From Mesorhizobium sp. WSM4311 (GTDB lineage: Bacteria > Pseudomonadota > Alphaproteobacteria > Rhizobiales > Rhizobiaceae), in contig NZ_NSFV01000002.1 of NCBI RefSeq assembly GCF_002295115.1, forward strand, positions 646,228-710,227: a DNA stretch of 64,000 nt. Direction: 5' to 3'. The notes beneath the pieces are model-generated. The model saw only the letters and a program-made list of their open reading frames with translations. It searched no databases and was not told the origin of the DNA. Positions within the stretch are counted from its first letter, which is position 1, and the number at the start of each line of letters is the position of its first letter. The position numbers were made by a program, and so were the translations under genes. Of this stretch, positions 33,237-43,032 are shown piece by piece.

Positions 33237-33617
33237 ATGATCGTCGGGATCGATCATTTCGTGCTGACGGTGGCGTCGCTCGAAGCGACCTGCGCCTTTT
33301 ACCAGCGCGTGCTGGGTTTCGAGCGCATCGACACGCCGGGCCGGCCGACGGCGCTGGCTTTTGGCGGCCAGAAGATCAATGTCCACGAGATCAGCCGCAC
33401 CTTCGAGCCCAAGGCGAAGGCGCCGACGCCAGGGTCAGGCGATTTCTGCCTGATCACCGAACGACCGCTCGACGAAATCCGCGCCCGTCTTGAAGCCAAT
33501 GGCGTTGTGCTCGAACTGGGGCCGGTCGAACGCATCGGGGCGCGCGGTCCGATGATGTCTGTCTATTTCCGCGATCCGGACGGCAATCTTGTCGAAGTCA
33601 GCCGGTACTTGCGGTGA
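33237..33617 (+). CDS. VOC-family (glyoxalase-like) protein
   Basis: A 126-residue protein with the two beta-alpha-beta-beta-beta units of the VOC fold: IDHFVLTVASLEATCAFYQR at the N-terminus and YFRDPDGNLVEVSRYL at the C-terminus. His in IDHF and Glu in NLVEVS are typical metal ligands. VOC proteins include glyoxalase I, dioxygenases and fosfomycin-resistance proteins; the reaction is unknown. The first choice of start is ATG 33237, which begins the domain; ATG 33216 lies inside a repeat arm. It lies 67 bases after pyrE and may share its transcript. Confidence 0.85.
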   Translation: MIVGIDHFVLTVASLEATCAFYQRVLGFERIDTPGRPTALAFGGQKINVHEISRTFEPKAKAPTPGSGDFCLITERPLDEIRARLEANGVVLELGPVERIGARGPMMSVYFRDPDGNLVEVSRYLR

Positions 33618-33880
33618 TGTCTCAGGCATCCGGCTGCGACCATAGGCCGAAGCCATTCTCAAATTCGCCGCGATTGTCAGGTGTTGAAGACGTGGACCTT
33701 ACCAAAGATCATGGCGGCGCGGCCGCTGTACAGGTACCGTTCGGTTGTTGTCGGGCTTGCGGATCGCTATATCAAAGTCGCGATTGCCTTCGGGTGACCG
33801 TAAAGCGCAAGATGTGGCGGTTGAAGCCCGGCTGAAGATGGCCGGCACGCAAGCTGTAAAGTATCGGGAATAGGAAGAGA

Positions 33881-34480
33881 GTGCTTTTTCGTCGCCGCAA
33901 GCCTGATGGCCTTTTGGAGCGGGTGCGCACCTATCTGTGGCCGCGCCGGTCGTTCACGCGCTCGCTGCAGTATTTCTCCAAGCGCATCCTGCGGCTGAAG
34001 GCCACGCCGCACGCGGTGGCAGCCGGTGTGGCGGCTGGTGTCTTCGCTTCGTTCTTTCCCGTGGGCTTCCATTTCATCATTGCCGCCGTTCTGTGTTGGG
34101 TGATCGCCGGCAATCTGGTGGCGGCGGCACTCGGCGCTGTTTTCTTCGGCAATCCGCTGACTTTTCCCATTCTGTGGGGCGCATCCTGGGAAACCGGCAA
34201 GCTCATCCTGCACGATCGCCTGCCGGCGCATGGTCCGCCGGCGCATCTGGGCGAGATGCTGCACACGCTTTCCTTCGCGAAACTATGGCATCCCGTGCTG
34301 GAACCCATGCTGATCGGCGCGGTGCCGCTCGGGCTGGTGTTTGGCCTCCTGTTCTACGGCGTCACGCGCTGGGGCATGAATGTCTTTCGCGAGCAGAGGC
34401 GCAAGCGGCTGGCCGAGCGCGCAAGCCGCCGCGAGCAACCGCCTCATCCCGGAGCAAGCATCGGTTCCGCTACGCGATGA
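33881..34480 (+). CDS. DUF2062 membrane protein
   Basis: A 199-residue inner-membrane protein. Residues 38-100 contain two hydrophobic segments with the DUF2062 pattern [20 protein letters not shown] followed by [20 protein letters not shown] and [17 protein letters not shown]; a third segment lies near 150 ([19 protein letters not shown]). The tail is basic. Function unknown. The start is a GTG at 33881 after AGGAAGAGA. Its TGA overlaps the acpS start (ATGA), so it heads the acpS-lepB-rnc-era operon. No gene was recognised in the 263 bases before it. Confidence 0.85.
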   Translation: MLFRRRKPDGLLERVRTYLWPRRSFTRSLQYFSKRILRLKATPHAVAAGVAAGVFASFFPVGFHFIIAAVLCWVIAGNLVAAALGAVFFGNPLTFPILWGASWETGKLILHDRLPAHGPPAHLGEMLHTLSFAKLWHPVLEPMLIGAVPLGLVFGLLFYGVTRWGMNVFREQRRKRLAERASRREQPPHPGASIGSATR

Positions 34481-34890
34481 TCATCGGCATCGGCAGCGAT
34501 CTGATCGATATCAGGCGCATTGAGAAATCGCTGGAGCGTCACGGTCGGCGTTTCATCGAGAGAATCTACACCGAGGTCGAACAGGCGCGTTCGGAGAACC
34601 GCCGTGCCCGCGCCGCTTCCTACGCCAAGCGCTTCGCCGCCAAGGAGGCCTGCGCCAAGGCCCTCGGCACGGGTCTGGCGCAAGGTGTGTTCTGGCGCGA
34701 CATGGGCGTCGTCAACCTGCCCAGCGGCGCGCCGACCATGGCACTGACCGGCGGGGCGCTGGCACGGCTCGAAAAAATCCTGCCGCCGGCGCACAAGGCG
34801 GCGATCCACCTCACCATCACCGATGATTTCCCGCTCGCTCAAGCCTTTGTGATCATCGAGGCGCTGCCCGTCGAACAAGCGCCACATTGA
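34477..34890 (+). CDS. acpS: Holo-[acyl-carrier-protein] synthase
   Basis: A 137-residue enzyme that transfers 4'-phosphopantetheine from CoA to ACP. The start [20 protein letters not shown] holds the metal-binding Asp and [14 protein letters not shown] holds the Glu of the AcpS family. The ATG at 34477 overlaps the DUF2062 stop. It is 78 bases before lepB, as in other rhizobia. Confidence 0.96.
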   Translation: MIIGIGSDLIDIRRIEKSLERHGRRFIERIYTEVEQARSENRRARAASYAKRFAAKEACAKALGTGLAQGVFWRDMGVVNLPSGAPTMALTGGALARLEKILPPAHKAAIHLTITDDFPLAQAFVIIEALPVEQAPH

Positions 34891-34968
34891 TTGCATCTGA
34901 CGGACCGGCATTGACGTTGCCCAGCGCGCGCCGAGACTCTATACATCCAACGCACAATCGAGGACGAC

Positions 34969-35718
34969 ATGAGCGTGGCTGAAAAATCCCAGAAGAAATC
35001 CGGCGGGCTTGGCGAAACCGTCAGCGTCATCGTCCAGGCGCTTTTGCTCGCGCTGGTCATCCGCACGCTGCTGTTTCAGCCCTTTTCGATCCCGTCGGGA
35101 TCGATGCGGCCGACACTCCTGGAAGGCGACTATCTGTTCGTCACCAAATGGTCCTACGGCTATTCGCGCTATTCGCTGCCGTTCGGGCCCGATCTCTTCT
35201 CGGGCCGCATCTGGGGCTCCGAGCCCAAGCGCGGCGACGTTGTGGTGTTCAAGTTCCCGCCGGATCCGTCCGTCGACTACATCAAGCGCGTGGTCGGCCT
35301 GCCCGGCGACAAGATCCAGATGAAGAATGGCCAGCTGTTCATCAACGGCGTCGGCGTGCCGCGCGTGAAGACCGGCCAGATCGACAATCCCGATATCACT
35401 GAAATGCCTCAGCCGATCGACGTCTACCGGGAAACCCTGCCCAACGGCGTCAGCTACGACACGCTCGACCTCAATCCGAATTCGATCGGCGACAACACGC
35501 GCGAATTCGACGTGCCGCCCGGTCACTATTTCATGATGGGCGACAACAGGGACAATTCCGCCGACAGCCGGTTCACCGTCGGCTACGTTCCGGCCGAAAA
35601 CCTGGTTGGCCGCGCCAACCTTGTCTTCTTCTCGATCGCCGGCAAGGCCAGCCCTCTCGAAATCTGGAAATGGCCGTCGCTGATGCGCGTTTCGCGCCTG
35701 TTCCATTTCGTCAACTAG
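34969..35718 (+). CDS. lepB: Signal peptidase I
   Basis: A 249-residue membrane enzyme that removes signal peptides from exported proteins. It has an N-terminal transmembrane helix (VSVIVQALLLALVIRTLLFQ), the nucleophile Ser in IPSGSMRPTLLEGDY near 46, the general-base Lys in DYIKRVVGLPGDKI near 106 and the GDNRDNSADSRF box near 189. All family boxes are in order. It lies between acpS and rnc. Confidence 0.97.
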   Translation: MSVAEKSQKKSGGLGETVSVIVQALLLALVIRTLLFQPFSIPSGSMRPTLLEGDYLFVTKWSYGYSRYSLPFGPDLFSGRIWGSEPKRGDVVVFKFPPDPSVDYIKRVVGLPGDKIQMKNGQLFINGVGVPRVKTGQIDNPDITEMPQPIDVYRETLPNGVSYDTLDLNPNSIGDNTREFDVPPGHYFMMGDNRDNSADSRFTVGYVPAENLVGRANLVFFSIAGKASPLEIWKWPSLMRVSRLFHFVN

Positions 35719-35722
35719 GGTC

Positions 35723-36436
35723 ATGGCGGCAACAAAACGGTTGACCGCCGATGCGCTCGCGCAAGCGCTGGTGGAACGCACGGGCCATGCTTTTGCCGAC
35801 CGCCAACGCTTGCAGCGCGCGCTGACCCACGCCAGCGCCCGCGGCGCCAATGCCGGCACCGATTACGAGCGTTTCGAATTTCTCGGCGACCGGGTTCTCG
35901 GCCTGGTCGTTGCCGATATGCTGCTGGCGGCGTTTCCTGACGCGGCGGAAGGCGAATTGTCGCTGCGGCTCAATGCGCTGGTCAATGCCGAGGCGCTTTC
36001 CGAGATCGCCGAACATATCGGGCTGCCGGATCTGATCCGCGCCGGATCGGATGTGCGCGGGCTCGAGGGGCGCAAGCGCGTCAATCTGCGCGCCGATGCC
36101 TTGGAATCGCTGATCGCCGTGCTCTACCTCGACGGAGGGCTGGAGGCGGCACGCGCCTTCATTCACAAATACTGGCAGCCGCGTTCGCAGGCTTCCGGTG
36201 CGGCGCGCCGCGACGCCAAGACCGAATTGCAGGAATGGGCGCATCAGGCGGCAAGTGCGGTTCCCGCCTACCAGATCGACAGCCGCGAGGGGCCGGACCA
36301 CGATCCATTGTTCACCGTCAGCGTCAGGGTCGGTGCATTTCAACCGGCGACCGGCAGTGGCCGTTCCAAACGTGAAGCGGAGCAGGCAGCCGCGGCTGCC
36401 CTTCTGCTGCGCGAAGGTGTATGGAACGCGGCATGA
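35723..36436 (+). CDS. rnc: Ribonuclease III
   Basis: A 237-residue endonuclease for double-stranded RNA, including rRNA precursors. The signature YERFEFLGDRVLGLVVADML is at about 50-70 and the second acidic site is in ADALESLIAVLYLDGGLEAA near 115. A C-terminal dsRNA-binding domain (AKTELQEWAHQAASAVPAYQ and following) is present. It starts 4 bases after lepB, and its TGA overlaps the era start. Confidence 0.97.
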   Translation: MAATKRLTADALAQALVERTGHAFADRQRLQRALTHASARGANAGTDYERFEFLGDRVLGLVVADMLLAAFPDAAEGELSLRLNALVNAEALSEIAEHIGLPDLIRAGSDVRGLEGRKRVNLRADALESLIAVLYLDGGLEAARAFIHKYWQPRSQASGAARRDAKTELQEWAHQAASAVPAYQIDSREGPDHDPLFTVSVRVGAFQPATGSGRSKREAEQAAAAALLLREGVWNAA

Positions 36437-37353
36437 CCGATATTGAAACTGCCGAAACCCCCACCACGCATTCCGGCTTCGTCGCGCTGATCGGCGCGCC
36501 GAATGCCGGCAAGTCGACCCTGGTCAACCAGTTGGTCGGCGCCAAGGTGTCGATCGTCACCCACAAGGTGCAGACGACGCGTGCCATCGTGCGTGGCATC
36601 GCCACCCATGACAATGCGCAGATCGTCTTCGTCGACACGCCCGGCATCTTCAAACCCAAGCGGCGCCTCGACACCGCGATGGTGACCACCGCCTGGGGCG
36701 GCGCCAAGGATGCCGATATCGTGCTTTTGCTGATCGATGCCGAGCGCGGCATCCGGGGCGACGCCGATGCCATCCTCGAACGGCTGAAGGATGTGCGCCA
36801 GCCGATGGCGCTGATCCTCAACAAGGTCGACCGGGTCAAGCATGAGACGCTTCTGGCTCTGTCCGCAGCAGCGAACGAGAAAGTGCCGTTCAAGCGCACC
36901 TTCATGGTCTCGGCGCTGACCGGCTCCGGCTGCAAGGACCTGCTCGATTATCTGGCGCAGGCGCTGCCGGCCGGCCCCTGGTACTATCCGGAGGACCAGA
37001 TTTCCGACCTGCCGATGCGGCAACTGGCAGCCGAGATCACCCGCGAAAAACTCTATCTCAGGCTGCATCAGGAACTGCCCTATTCCTCGCATATCGAGAC
37101 CGAGAAATGGGAAGAGAAGCCGGACGGCTCGGTGCGCATCGACCAGACCATCTATGTCGAGCGCGACAGCCAGAAGAAGATCGTGCTCGGCCATAAGGGC
37201 GAGACCATCCGCGCCATCGGCCAGGCGGCGCGCATGGAGATAGCGGGCATCCTCGAGCAGAAGGTGCACCTCTTCCTTTTCGTCAAGGTGCGCGAGAACT
37301 GGGGCGATGACCCCGAACGCTACCGCGAGATGGGGCTCGAATTCCCGCACTAG
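36433..37353 (+). CDS. era: GTPase Era
   Basis: A 306-residue GTPase that assists 16S rRNA maturation and 30S assembly. G1 is GAPNAGKSTL near 21, G3 is DTPGI near 65, G4 is NKVD near 132, and the KH domain is at the C-terminus (KIVLGHKGETIRAIGQAARM). The ATG at 36433 overlaps the rnc stop (ATGA). In many rhizobia recO follows directly; here a porin gene stands between. Confidence 0.97.
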   Translation: MTDIETAETPTTHSGFVALIGAPNAGKSTLVNQLVGAKVSIVTHKVQTTRAIVRGIATHDNAQIVFVDTPGIFKPKRRLDTAMVTTAWGGAKDADIVLLLIDAERGIRGDADAILERLKDVRQPMALILNKVDRVKHETLLALSAAANEKVPFKRTFMVSALTGSGCKDLLDYLAQALPAGPWYYPEDQISDLPMRQLAAEITREKLYLRLHQELPYSSHIETEKWEEKPDGSVRIDQTIYVERDSQKKIVLGHKGETIRAIGQAARMEIAGILEQKVHLFLFVKVRENWGDDPERYREMGLEFPH

Positions 37354-37784
37354 CGGCCTGGCGTGTCATCGACGCGGCGCTGGCCGACCGCAGGCGCTGG
37401 ACATGACGTGATTCCTCGACCGTCTTTGTTCTCGTTCGCGCACCTGTCGCACTGGGCTTCCTAAAGCCTGTCCGGTGGCACGCACCGGCATGTGATTGTC
37501 ATGCAGCGAGAGCGCTACCGCCACAAATCGGGAAAGCGACAGCGCGCGCCGGTGCGTTTCGATTGCTTTGGCAGATATGGCCAACCCAGCGACCAGCATG
37601 GCTATCCGTCGCAACCTCGGAGTGGATTGGATCCCAGTCCACGATAGATGGAACGAAAAATAACCACCGAGTGTTGTCGGAAATAGTCCAAAAATTCCCA
37701 TTTAACGGGGTCTTTGTGGAATGGTAACCTGCTTAAAACATAGTTAGTCGAGAAATTATCGGGATATATATTGATTTTATGACG
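37354..37784. other. Long intergenic region upstream of the porin
   Basis: No gene recognised. Bases 37354-37640 have average composition and are open in a minus-strand frame that I do not trust (37366-37701). From about 37650 the DNA is clearly AT-rich, as expected for a promoter and leader of a highly expressed outer-membrane protein gene. Confidence 0.5.
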
Positions 37785-37812
37785 TTGTACCGATTGTGCC
37801 ATTTGCTATACG
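37785..37812 (+). promoter_or_regulatory. Candidate sigma-70 promoter of the porin gene
   Basis: TTGTAC (37785-37790) and TATACG (37807-37812) are separated by 16 bases in AT-rich DNA, giving a leader of about 200 bases before the porin ATG at 38023. The leader length is within the range seen for regulated porin mRNAs. Confidence 0.4.
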
Positions 37813-38022
37813 GCGAGTGTTATTTGTGCAACACAGAATAAAACTGTTCTTTGAATCGCTGTTATTTCAAAAACCGTCATTGAAGGCGGAAGTTTGATGG
37901 GTATGTTCGCCGCGAAAAGGGGACGCGGTGCGCGCCTTTTTCGTTGTGGGGGTGAGGCGGGAAAACATATCCGCCAGCCACAAATCCGAAGCCATTTTAA
38001 ACTTGACTGGAGAGGTCATAAA

Positions 38023-39174
38023 ATGAACATCAAGAGCCTCCTTCTCGGCTCAGCCGCGGCACTGATCGCGGTCAGCGGCGCACGCGCCGCCGACGCTGTC
38101 GTCGTCGCCGAACCGGAACCAGCCGAATACGTCAAGATCTGCGACGTCTACGGCGCCGGCTACTTCTACATCCCGGGCACCGAAACCTGCCTGCGCATCG
38201 GTGGCTATGTCCGTTATGACATCGGCGTCGGTGACTCCGGCTCGTTGGATGGTGTCAACCATGTCCCGGACCATCAGGACGGCGACACTCATTCGACCTA
38301 CTACAAGAACACCCGCTTCACGCTGAAGACCTGGACCGGTCAGGAGACCGAACTCGGCACCCTGAAGACCTACACCGAGACCCGCTTCAATTTCGGCAAC
38401 AGCAGCGGCGACTATACTTCGGGCTCCACTGACTGGCAGGGCCGCAACAAGTCTACGTCGCTGCGGTTCGCCTACATCCAGCTCGGCGGCCTGCGTGTCG
38501 GCAAAGACGATACGGCTTTCGATACGTTCATCGGCTATGCCGGCGCCGTCATCCAGGATACGCTGGTTCCGTATGGTGGGCAGGAGAGCAACGTCGTTCA
38601 ATACTACTTCGACGCGGGCAACGGCATCACCGCGGTGGTCTCGCTCGAAGAAGGCGCCGGCGCCAACACGATCGACAGCTACGTTCCGCATGTCGTCGGC
38701 GGCTTGAAGTACAAGGCCGACTGGGGTGCGCTCACCGGTGTTGTCGCCTATGACAGCAACTACGAGGAAGTGGCCGGCAAGGTTCGTTTGGACGTCAACG
38801 TCACCAAGGAACTGTCATTGTTCGTCATGGGTGGCTACGGCACCGATGACAACCTGACCGACCCGACCAACGCTGTCAACGCGAAGGGCCGTGGCTTCTA
38901 CAAGCAGTGGGGCGGCAACTGGGCAGTCTGGGGCGGCGGCACCTACAAGTTCAACGACAAGACTTCGTTCAACGCCCAGGTCTCCTATGACGACTGGAAG
39001 AACCTCGGCATCGCCGCCAACGTTGCCTATACAGTTGTGCCCGGCATGACGGTCACGGCCGAAGTCGACTACCTGAATGCTGGAAAGTTCGACGACGCCG
39101 ACTTCAGCAACTGGACCAAGGCCAACAAGAAGAGCAGCGTCGGCGGCATTCTCCGCTTCCAGCGCTCGTTCTAA
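38023..39174 (+). CDS. Outer-membrane porin (porin_2 family, Omp2b/RopA-like)
   Basis: A 383-residue beta-barrel protein. The signal peptide is MNIKSLLLGSAAALIAVSGA with cleavage near ARAAD. The mature start AAEPEPAEYVKICDVYGAGY-like region (here EPAEYVKICDVYGAGYFYIP) and GTETCLRIGGYVRYDIGVGD are typical of rhizobial porin_2 proteins, with the conserved Cys pair. It ends SVGGILRFQRSF, with the C-terminal Phe required for barrel insertion. GGAGAGG lies 12 bases before ATG; longer frames to 37894 are not supported. It forms general diffusion pores for small hydrophilic solutes. It has its own promoter region and a strong terminator. Confidence 0.95.
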   Translation: MNIKSLLLGSAAALIAVSGARAADAVVVAEPEPAEYVKICDVYGAGYFYIPGTETCLRIGGYVRYDIGVGDSGSLDGVNHVPDHQDGDTHSTYYKNTRFTLKTWTGQETELGTLKTYTETRFNFGNSSGDYTSGSTDWQGRNKSTSLRFAYIQLGGLRVGKDDTAFDTFIGYAGAVIQDTLVPYGGQESNVVQYYFDAGNGITAVVSLEEGAGANTIDSYVPHVVGGLKYKADWGALTGVVAYDSNYEEVAGKVRLDVNVTKELSLFVMGGYGTDDNLTDPTNAVNAKGRGFYKQWGGNWAVWGGGTYKFNDKTSFNAQVSYDDWKNLGIAANVAYTVVPGMTVTAEVDYLNAGKFDDADFSNWTKANKKSSVGGILRFQRSF

Positions 39175-39197
39175 AGCATCGACTGACCCTACCAGAC

Positions 39198-39231
39198 CGC
39201 CCGCAGCGTATCGCTGCGGGCGTTTTTTTTT
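39198..39231 (+). terminator. Rho-independent terminator of the porin gene
   Basis: CGCCCGCAGCG and CGCTGCGGGCG (11-bp perfect arms, 3-base loop) followed by nine T, 24 bases after the porin stop. One of the clearest terminators in the window. Confidence 0.95.
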
Positions 39232-39314
39232 GCTCGCCGTCCCAGTGCCCAGTCTGTCAGGTACCCAAACCCCATACCTTGATTTCGCTGTCCAACGGGT
39301 GAAAAGCTCTAGGC

Positions 39315-40076
39315 ATGGAATGGCGCGACGAGGGAATCATTCTCGGCACCCGCAAGCATGGCGAAACCAGCGCCATCCTCGAGGTGATGACCCGCGCGCA
39401 TGGCCGCCATCTCGGTCTCGTGCGCGGCGGCCGCTCGCGCAAGCAGCAACCCGTTCTCCAGCCCGGCAATCGCGTCGACCTCTTGTGGCGGGCCCGCCTT
39501 GACGAGCATCTCGGCACATTCCAGGCCGAGGCGATCGAGATGAACGCTGCCAGGCTGATGGACAGCGCCGTTGCCGTCTACGGCCTGCAGACCATGGCCG
39601 CGCATCTGCGCCTCTTGCCCGAGCGTGACGCTCATGGCGGCCTTTACGAGGCGCTTTCCGTGATGATCGTCCATCTCGATGATGCCGACGCCGCCGGCGA
39701 ACTGGTGGCGCGCTTCGAGCTTCTGATCCTTGATGAACTCGGTTTCGGCCTCGACCTCAGCCAATGCGCCGCCACCGGAACGAAGCAGGATCTGGCCTAT
39801 GTCTCGCCGAAGTCGGGTCGTGCGGTGTCGCGCGAAGCCGGCGCGCCATGGCGCGACAAGATGCTGGCGCTGCCGGCCTTTCTGCAACGCGGCTCCGGCC
39901 TGCGCGGAGATCCTGCGGCGGTCGAGGACGCCTTCCGGCTGACCGGGTTTTTCTTCACGCGCCACGTCTATGAGCCGCGTGCCATCGAACAGCCCGATGC
40001 CCGCGCCGGCTTTCTCGCCGCCTTGCGCAAGCATCATGCGACGCGCAAGGCCATTGCCGGAGACAATGCCGCATGA
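39315..40076 (+). CDS. recO: DNA repair protein RecO
   Basis: A 253-residue recombination mediator that helps load RecA with RecF/Rec[21 protein letters not shown] is the OB-fold N-terminus; LLVG-like strands and an alpha-helical C-terminus follow ([20 protein letters not shown] near 137), with [15 protein letters not shown] near 160, the site of the zinc region in other RecO proteins, here with few cysteines. ATG 39315 is the natural start. Separated from era by the porin insertion. Confidence 0.93.
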   Translation: MEWRDEGIILGTRKHGETSAILEVMTRAHGRHLGLVRGGRSRKQQPVLQPGNRVDLLWRARLDEHLGTFQAEAIEMNAARLMDSAVAVYGLQTMAAHLRLLPERDAHGGLYEALSVMIVHLDDADAAGELVARFELLILDELGFGLDLSQCAATGTKQDLAYVSPKSGRAVSREAGAPWRDKMLALPAFLQRGSGLRGDPAAVEDAFRLTGFFFTRHVYEPRAIEQPDARAGFLAALRKHHATRKAIAGDNAA

Positions 40077-40225
40077 TGGAGGTCGACCTTTATCCAGACC
40101 GGTTCGTCGCTCGGCGGCAAGTCCTTGGTTTTCGGTACCGAGACATATTCCAGCCGCCGATCTGGCGGCGCGTTGAGTTTTTCAGCCGTGTAGCCGCCGT
40201 ATTTGGATGTCAGTGAGATGAAACG
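40034..40225 (-). pseudogene. Coding remnant overlapping the recO 3' end
   Basis: A minus-strand frame open from a TGA at 40226-40228 to TGA 40034-40036, 63 codons without a start. It reads RFISLTSKYGGYTAEKLNAP, PDRRLEYVSVPKTKDLPPSD and [14 protein letters not shown]. The codon use is native-like (GC-rich third positions) and the text looks like a globular protein, but I cannot name it. It may be the tail of a gene lost from this locus, or chance. Its last third overlaps recO. Confidence 0.3.
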
Positions 40226-40259
40226 TCAGTGAAAACTGGCCTGGTTTGGGGGAACCGCC

Positions 40260-43010
40260 ATGTTTGAAAGCCTGATCGGCCTTGTCGCCGTCATCGCCTT
40301 GTTCGTCATCATTTCGCGCCAGCAGAGCCGCATCGGTCTGATCGAACGCGAGCTTGGCGCGCTGCGCAGTCTCGTCCTTTCAGGTGCCGTGCCGCCGGTG
40401 GCCAAACCGGCAGAACAGATAGCTGCCGAGGGCAAGGCTGACGCGGCGCCGATGGCTGCGGCAGCGGCCGATATCGCCTCGCCGGCGGTGAGTGAACCGA
40501 TCGTACAGGCGCCGGCTACAGAAACGGAAGCTCCAGCTGGCGAGGCTGTGTCCGGCCCCTGGTCCGCGGGCGAGGCTCCGAAGGCAGCAGAACCTGTCGA
40601 GCCGGTTGCAGCGCCCAAGGCTCCCGGCAAGCCGGATATCGAGACGGCACTCGGCACGCGCTGGGCGGTCTGGGTCGGCGGCATCGCGCTGGCGCTGGGT
40701 GGCCTGTTCCTGATCCGCTACACAATCGAGGCCGGTATTTTCGGCCCCGGCGTGCGGCTCACCATGGCAGCGGTGCTCGGGCTGGTGCTGGTTGCCGGCG
40801 GCGAGTTCATCCGCCGCACCGGCTTCAAGGTGCCGGTGCAAGGCGTTGCCGGCGCCTATATTCCGGCGATCCTGACGGCGGCCGGTGCCTTCATCCTGTT
40901 CGGCACCGTCTATGCCGCCCACGGCATTTACGGCTTCATCGGCCCGGCGCTTGCCTTCACGCTGCTTGGTGCCATCGGTGTGGCGACGATCGCGGCGGCC
41001 CTGGTCCATGGCCAGGCGCTGGCCGGCATCGGTCTTGTCGGCGCCATGGTGACGCCGGTGCTGATCGCCTCGCAGGCGCCTAATCCCTGGGCATTGTTCG
41101 GCTACCTCGCCATCGTGCTTGCCACCACCGCTGTCATCGCCCGCATGCGTGACTGGACAGCGCTGATGGCGGCCGCCTTTTTCGGCACCGGCATCTGGAC
41201 CATTCTTTACATGACCGACGCGCCGGGCGCGAACCTCTCCGCCATCCTGTTCATCGACGCCGTCACCCTGGCCGTGCTCGCTTTTGTCTGGCTCGGCCGC
41301 CATCGCGACGAAACCGCCAGGGCCTTCGACTGGCCGTCCATCGTGCCTGGCCTGTTCGTTGCCTTCTCGGCGCTGGGCCTGTCGATCGACCCGGCCTTCG
41401 CCGCAGCCGGCTACGCCTTGCCAGGCGCCGTGATCCTCGCGGCGATGGTGGCAGTCGCGCTTTATCGCCCGCTGGCGCTGCCACTGCTTTACGCCGCCGG
41501 ACTGGCAACGGTCATGATCTATCTTGGCATCATCCCGCCAACCTCGATCGCATCCGACTTTTCGGTCGGCGCTCTCGGTGTCGATGGTTTGCCCGCGGCG
41601 ACGTCCAATGCACTGACCTTGCGCATCGGCCTTGCGCTGGGCCTGGTCTTCATCGGCTCGGGCATGTGGGCCGCCCGCAAATTCGCGGCATCTGCCTCGT
41701 TTCGATCCGCCTCATGGGCGGCATCGGGTGTCATCGTGCCGTTGGTCATCCTGCTGGCACTCTGGTTCACCTTCGGCAATCTGGACCGCGATTTTGTCTA
41801 CGCCGCCGTCGCCGCACTGCTGGTCGCGGTTTTCGCCGGAGGCGGCGAATGGATCGCGCGCGCCGAAGAGCCTTCACTCAAGGGCGGGTTGGCCGTGTCG
41901 TTTGCTCTGGTCGGTGCGGCGCTCGCCAGCCTCTTGATGCTGCACATGGCTTTCAATTCCGGCTGGACCACTATTCTGCTTGGTGCAGCAGCCATCGTGC
42001 CGGCGCTGGCTACGCGTTGGCGCTCCTACCCGGTGCTCGGCTGGATTCCGGTTGGCGCCGTGATCGCCGTACTTGGCCGTGTCGCCTTCGATCCGACCAT
42101 CGTCGGCGCCGAGTTCCTGTCGACGACACCGGTGTTCAACTGGCTGCTGCCGGGCTATGGCGTCCCGGCGCTCGCCTTCGGCTTCGCCGCCTGGCAACTC
42201 GCCCGCACCACCAACGGCCGGCCGCGCCTCGCCATGGAAGCGGCGGCGGCGCTGTTTGCGCTGCTTGCCGTTGCCATGCTGGTGCGTCACGCCATGCATG
42301 GCGGCGTCATCGACACAGGTCCGATGACGCTCGCCGAACAGGCGATCTACACGCTGATTGCCATCGGCGCCGGCGCCATCCTGGTCGCCATCGACATGCG
42401 CTCGCCAAGTTCGGTGCTGCGCTATGGCTCAATGGCGGCGGGCGTGGTTTCTGTCGCCCTGATCGTCATCCGGCACTTCGTGGTGCTCAATCCGCTGTTT
42501 ACGGACGAATCGACCGGCCGGATTCCGGTCTTCAACCTGTTGTTCCTCGCCTATCTCCTGCCGGCCGTCGCCGCCGGCGGACTGGCGCTCTATGTCAGGG
42601 ACAAGCGGCCGAAATGGTATGCGCAGATGTTGGCGGTGGTGGCGGCCATGCTTGCGCTGGCTTATGCCACCCTGTCGGTCAGACGGCTGTTCAAGGGTGA
42701 GTTCATCGGCCTGTGGAGCGGGCTCGGCCAGCTGGAAACCTACACCTATTCGGCGCTCTGGCTGGCGATCGGCGTGGCGCTGCTCACCGCCGGCGTCTGG
42801 CTGAAGTCGCAGGTGCTGCGCATTGCTTCGGCCGCGTTGATCGCGATCGCCGTGCTGAAGGTCTTCCTCTTCGACATGTCGGAGCTGGAGGGCGTACTCA
42901 GGGCGCTTTCCTTCATCGGCCTCGGCGCCGTGCTGATCGGCATCGGCCTGTTCTACCAGCGACTTTTGACGCAGGCGGCGAGGGAGAAGATACCGGTCGT
43001 CGAACAATGA
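40260..43010 (+). CDS. DUF2339 large integral membrane protein
   Basis: A 916-residue inner-membrane protein. It starts with one hydrophobic helix (LIGLVAVIALFVIISRQQSR), a short coiled coil (IGLIERELGALRSLV) and an Ala/Pro/Glu-rich linker to about residue 120. The rest carries some 25 hydrophobic segments of the DUF2339 type (TRWAVWVGGIALALGGLFLI near 138 is diagnostic). Function unknown; paralogs are found near envelope genes. The start has no close consensus SD. The preceding gap of about 180 bases holds a minus-strand coding remnant. The ECF sigma gene follows after about 160 bases. Confidence 0.88.
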   Translation: MFESLIGLVAVIALFVIISRQQSRIGLIERELGALRSLVLSGAVPPVAKPAEQIAAEGKADAAPMAAAAADIASPAVSEPIVQAPATETEAPAGEAVSGPWSAGEAPKAAEPVEPVAAPKAPGKPDIETALGTRWAVWVGGIALALGGLFLIRYTIEAGIFGPGVRLTMAAVLGLVLVAGGEFIRRTGFKVPVQGVAGAYIPAILTAAGAFILFGTVYAAHGIYGFIGPALAFTLLGAIGVATIAAALVHGQALAGIGLVGAMVTPVLIASQAPNPWALFGYLAIVLATTAVIARMRDWTALMAAAFFGTGIWTILYMTDAPGANLSAILFIDAVTLAVLAFVWLGRHRDETARAFDWPSIVPGLFVAFSALGLSIDPAFAAAGYALPGAVILAAMVAVALYRPLALPLLYAAGLATVMIYLGIIPPTSIASDFSVGALGVDGLPAATSNALTLRIGLALGLVFIGSGMWAARKFAASASFRSASWAASGVIVPLVILLALWFTFGNLDRDFVYAAVAALLVAVFAGGGEWIARAEEPSLKGGLAVSFALVGAALASLLMLHMAFNSGWTTILLGAAAIVPALATRWRSYPVLGWIPVGAVIAVLGRVAFDPTIVGAEFLSTTPVFNWLLPGYGVPALAFGFAAWQLARTTNGRPRLAMEAAAALFALLAVAMLVRHAMHGGVIDTGPMTLAEQAIYTLIAIGAGAILVAIDMRSPSSVLRYGSMAAGVVSVALIVIRHFVVLNPLFTDESTGRIPVFNLLFLAYLLPAVAAGGLALYVRDKRPKWYAQMLAVVAAMLALAYATLSVRRLFKGEFIGLWSGLGQLETYTYSALWLAIGVALLTAGVWLKSQVLRIASAALIAIAVLKVFLFDMSELEGVLRALSFIGLGAVLIGIGLFYQRLLTQAAREKIPVVEQ

Positions 43011-43032
43011 CGGCAGGCGTTCAATCGAGCCG

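Noticed and set aside
33614..33835. 73-codon frame after the VOC gene
   Set aside because: No ribosome site or family pattern, overlaps the VOC stop; most likely untranslated.
37366..37701. 111-codon minus-strand frame upstream of the porin
   Set aside because: No ribosome site, no hydrophobic or domain pattern; product looks random.
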